Part shown: in pieces, positions 61,778-64,000 of the stretch
How positions within the stretch are numbered: the stretch's first letter is position 1
How the letters are laid out: each line of letters begins with the position of its first letter
Source of the DNA: Sporomusaceae bacterium
Lineage (GTDB): Bacteria; Bacillota; Negativicutes; Sporomusales; UBA7701
DNA length: 64,000 nt
Direction: 5' to 3'
Assembly: GCA_031460455.1 (NCBI GenBank)
Contig: JAVKTQ010000004.1
Span: forward strand, 1 to 64,000
Program-made: the position numbers and the translations under genes
Notes under the pieces: model-generated
Told to the model about the DNA's origin: nothing
The model's database searches: none
The model's input: only the letters and a program-made list of their open reading frames with translations

Positions 61778-63250
61778 TTACAGCAGCGGCGTGCTCACCG
61801 GCAATCGCCGCACATTATCCAGCTGCTCGAACGCATGGGCCAGCCTGACGAGCAGCGGCTCGCTCCACGGCCGGCCGAGCAGTTCCAGCCCCACCGGTAC
61901 GCCGAGCGGCGCCGTCTCCGTCGGCCGCGAAAAGCCGCCCGGCGCCACAATCGCCGGGAAGCCGGTAACCGCCCCCACCACGCCGTTGCGATCCACCTGC
62001 GTCTCGCCCACCGGCACCACCAGGCGCTTCTGGTGCGGGTACACCAGCGCGTCGAGCCGGTGGCGGGCGAGCAGTTGCATCACCGTCTGCTGCAGCGCGC
62101 TGCGCGCCGCCAGCCGCCGGCGGTATTCGTCCCCATCGCCGGCCACGGCCAGCGCCTGCCTGATATTGTCGGCGATGCCGGGATGATACCGCCCGCCGGC
62201 GGCCACCGCGGCCAGCGACTTCACCGGCAGCGCCGCGGCCGGGTCGGCCAGAAAAGCGCTCAGATCGCGGGCGAACTCGTGGATATGGACGCTCGTCGCG
62301 GCGATCAGCTTCGCCGCGTCCAGGTCGGGGTGGCTCACCGTCACCAGCGTCGCGCCGCCTTCTTTAAGCCTGGCGAGCGCGGCGTCCATCACCGCGTTCA
62401 CCTCGCGGTGGGCGGCGTCGCCGCCGAACAGCGACTCCACCACCCCCAGCCGCGCCCCCTTGAGCCCGCCCTCGTCCAGTCCCCGCCCGGCGTCCGCATC
62501 CCGGCCGGCGCTCCAGGCCGTTACCGGGTCGGTTTCGTCGTAGCCGGCGATGACGTCCAGCACCCTGGCCGCGTCGGCCACGGTATAAGCCAGCGGCCCG
62601 GCGGTATCCTGGGTCAGGGCGTAAGGCACGATGCCGCTGCGGCTCACCAGCCCCAGCGTCGGCTTGATGCCGACAAGCCCGTTGGCCGAAGCCGGCGACC
62701 GTACCGAGTTGACGGTATCCGTCCCCAGCCCGGCGAGACCGAACGCGGCCGCCAGGCACGCCCCCGTGCCGCCGCTTGAGCCGCCGGGCGTGCGGGTCAG
62801 GTCGTACGGGTTGAGTGTCTGCCCGCCGAGCGAACTGGCCGTCTCCCCCCACACCGCGAACTCGTGCAGATTGACCTTGGCAAGGATTATCGCCCCCGCC
62901 GCCCGCAGCCGCTCAGCCACAAAAGCGTCGGCGCGCGGCCGCCAGCCCTCAAGGCTCAGCGAGCCGGCCGTCGTCGGCATATCGTATGTATTGATATTAT
63001 CCTTGAGCAGCACCGGCACCCCGTGGAGCAGTCCGGTCAGGCCATGCCTGCGCTGCCTGGCGTCCAGCTCGTCGGCGGTCTCCAACGCCCGCGGATTGAC
63101 GGCGATCACCGCGTTCACCGCCGGCCCCCGCCTGTCGTAAGCCGCTATCCTCGCCAGATACGCCGCCACCAGCTCGCGGGCCGTAATCTCCCCTGCCAGC
63201 AGCGCGGCGTGATACGACCCGATCGTCGCGTTTTCTACGGAGAAAGCCAT
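61778..63250 (-). CDS. Amidase-signature family protein
   Basis: A 490-residue hydrolase of the amidase-signature family (GatA-like). The catalytic Lys lies in GVPVLLKDNI; the glycine-rich PGGSSGGTGACLAAAFGLAG holds the cis-Ser, and GTDTVNSVRSPASANGLVGIKPTLGLVS holds the nucleophilic Ser (in NSVR, with TVN in place of the usual GGS approach). No GatB/GatC lies nearby, so it is a stand-alone amidase rather than the tRNA amidotransferase. GGAGGG precedes the ATG. It follows purL with R1-E in between. Confidence 0.9.
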   Translation of the reverse strand: MAFSVENATIGSYHAALLAGEITARELVAAYLARIAAYDRRGPAVNAVIAVNPRALETADELDARQRRHGLTGLLHGVPVLLKDNINTYDMPTTAGSLSLEGWRPRADAFVAERLRAAGAIILAKVNLHEFAVWGETASSLGGQTLNPYDLTRTPGGSSGGTGACLAAAFGLAGLGTDTVNSVRSPASANGLVGIKPTLGLVSRSGIVPYALTQDTAGPLAYTVADAARVLDVIAGYDETDPVTAWSAGRDADAGRGLDEGGLKGARLGVVESLFGGDAAHREVNAVMDAALARLKEGGATLVTVSHPDLDAAKLIAATSVHIHEFARDLSAFLADPAAALPVKSLAAVAAGGRYHPGIADNIRQALAVAGDGDEYRRRLAARSALQQTVMQLLARHRLDALVYPHQKRLVVPVGETQVDRNGVVGAVTGFPAIVAPGGFSRPTETAPLGVPVGLELLGRPWSEPLLVRLAHAFEQLDNVRRLPVSTPLL

Positions 63251-63269
63251 AACCGTTCCCTCCTTACAC

Positions 63270-63391
63270 GAAGCGGTCTAGAAAGCTCCAGATGCAAGGC
63301 GGCCTGAGGACGCGCCGCGCCGCGTACTCGGAACGTACGCAAGCAAGCGCCCGCAAGGCCAACGCCGCAGATGGACTTTATAGACCGCTTC
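63270..63391 (-). repeat. Structured repeat R1, copy E
   Basis: Ends GAAGCGGTCTA / TAGACCGCTTC form a perfect 11-bp stem. Blocks CTCCAGATGCAAGGCGG and CAACGCCGCAGATGGAC and the inner hairpin GCGTAC-TCGGAAC-GTACGC are conserved. It begins 9 bases after the purL stop codon. Confidence 0.88.
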
Positions 63392-63399
63392 CCCTGTTT

Positions 63400-64000
63400 C
63401 TACCGAAAATACTTTACGCCTGAAGCGAATATCCCCTGCTCCTTCTCTCCCGGTACATTCATCGCCACATACGGCCCCGTCCGTTCCGAATGGGCCATCT
63501 TGCCGAAGATACGGCCGTCGGGGCTGGTGATGCCCTCCACCGCGGCGATCGAACCGTTCGGGTTGAAGCGGATATCGTTCGACGGGTTGCCGGCCAGGTC
63601 GACATACTGGGTGGCGATCTGGCCGCCGGCGATCAGCTTGTCCACCGCCGCGGGCGGGGCGACGAACCGCCCTTCCCCGTGGGACACCGCAATCGTATGG
63701 ATATCGCCCACCGCCGCCCCCGCCAGCCAGGGCGACAGCACGGACGCCACCCGCGTCCTCACCAGGCAGGCCACATGGCGGCCGATTTTGTTGAACGTCA
63801 GCGTCGGGTCGGCCTCGCCCAGCTCGTCGACAATCCGGCCGTAAGGCACCAGTCCCAGCTTGATGAGCGCCTGGAAACCGTTGCACACGCCGAGCATCAG
63901 CCCATCCCGCCGCTCGAGGAAGGCGGTCGTCGCCTCCCGGACCCGCGGGTTGCGGAACACCGTGGCGATGAACTTCGCCGAACCGTCCGGCTCGTCGCCG
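63400..64000 (-). CDS. purL: Phosphoribosylformylglycinamidine synthase, C-terminal part (glutamine amidotransferase domain), truncated by the window end
   Basis: Reading runs off the window: the visible about 200 residues are the C-terminal class I glutamine amidotransferase domain of the long, single-chain form of FGAM synthase. The nucleophile Cys is in LMLGVCNGFQALIKLGLVPYG; the His region is AVSHGEGRFVAPP and NPNGSIAAVEGITSPDGRIFGKMAHSER gives the end motif. The enzyme makes FGAM in purine synthesis. The stop is TAG at 63400-63402, followed by repeat R1-E. Confidence 0.93.
   Translation of the reverse strand, partial: GDEPDGSAKFIATVFRNPRVREATTAFLERRDGLMLGVCNGFQALIKLGLVPYGRIVDELGEADPTLTFNKIGRHVACLVRTRVASVLSPWLAGAAVGDIHTIAVSHGEGRFVAPPAAVDKLIAGGQIATQYVDLAGNPSNDIRFNPNGSIAAVEGITSPDGRIFGKMAHSERTGPYVAMNVPGEKEQGIFASGVKYFR

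Overview
The window is 64 kb of a GC-rich (about 60 percent or more, with strongly G/C-ending codons) chromosome from an endospore-forming Firmicute. The gene content and order fit a diderm spore former of the class Negativicutes (Sporomusaceae-like), but that is an inference from synteny and style, not a database match. Sporulation and germination genes (spoIIE, spoVT, spoVB, yabP, yabQ, fin, spo0F, a gerA-type receptor operon, two SpoIID-domain proteins) make the spore-forming habit certain. Almost everything is on the minus strand. Starts often use GTG or TTG, and I chose them by ribosome binding site.

Layout. 1-454 is the 5' end of a 16S rRNA gene with its leader and three tandem promoters. 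451-3346 holds lysE and the greA-lysS operon. 3353-5945 is a three-gene cluster (HTH regulator, quinate-dehydrogenase-like protein, acyl-ACP-reductase-like protein) behind a near-perfect palindromic operator. 6003-12217 is a cofactor block: dusB plus an unknown partner, coaX, birA-bioY under a BirA operator, and panC-panD behind a structured leader. 12234-15222 (plus strand) is a two-component system and a secreted helical-repeat protein whose promoter carries a direct repeat suited to the regulator. 15294-24858 runs spoIIE, an orphan NHLP-type peptide precursor, split ThrE exporter, tilS, hpt, ftsH, thioesterase and pssA, much as in Bacillus. 25017-44852 continues the Bacillus-like order fin-mfd-spoVT-spoVB-mazG ... 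yabP-yabQ-divIC-S1 protein, interrupted by hup, a glycosyltransferase, uspA, a SpoIID lipoprotein and the gerA operon. 45206-58917 has an M23 peptidase, a zinc-ribbon protein, the spo0F ... pyrG-rpoE-argS-ywiB block and cell-wall proteins. 59039-64000 has a divergent Mur-ligase paralogue, a cytochrome b pair, an amidase and the 3' part of purL.

Two families of structured repeats stand out. Family R1 (five full copies of about 112-122 bp, plus fragments) starts at or just after stop codons; its terminal stems differ in sequence from copy to copy but keep pairing. Family R2 (two copies of about 195 bp, 45000-45194 and 56267-56462) has at least four helices at matching spacing with compensatory changes between copies, and both copies lie between a minus-strand stop codon and its terminator. 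R2 is the best candidate here for an undescribed structured RNA or RNA-like mobile element.

No CRISPR array, insertion sequence, prophage or tRNA gene was seen. Coordinates of promoters and terminators come from reading consensus matches by eye.
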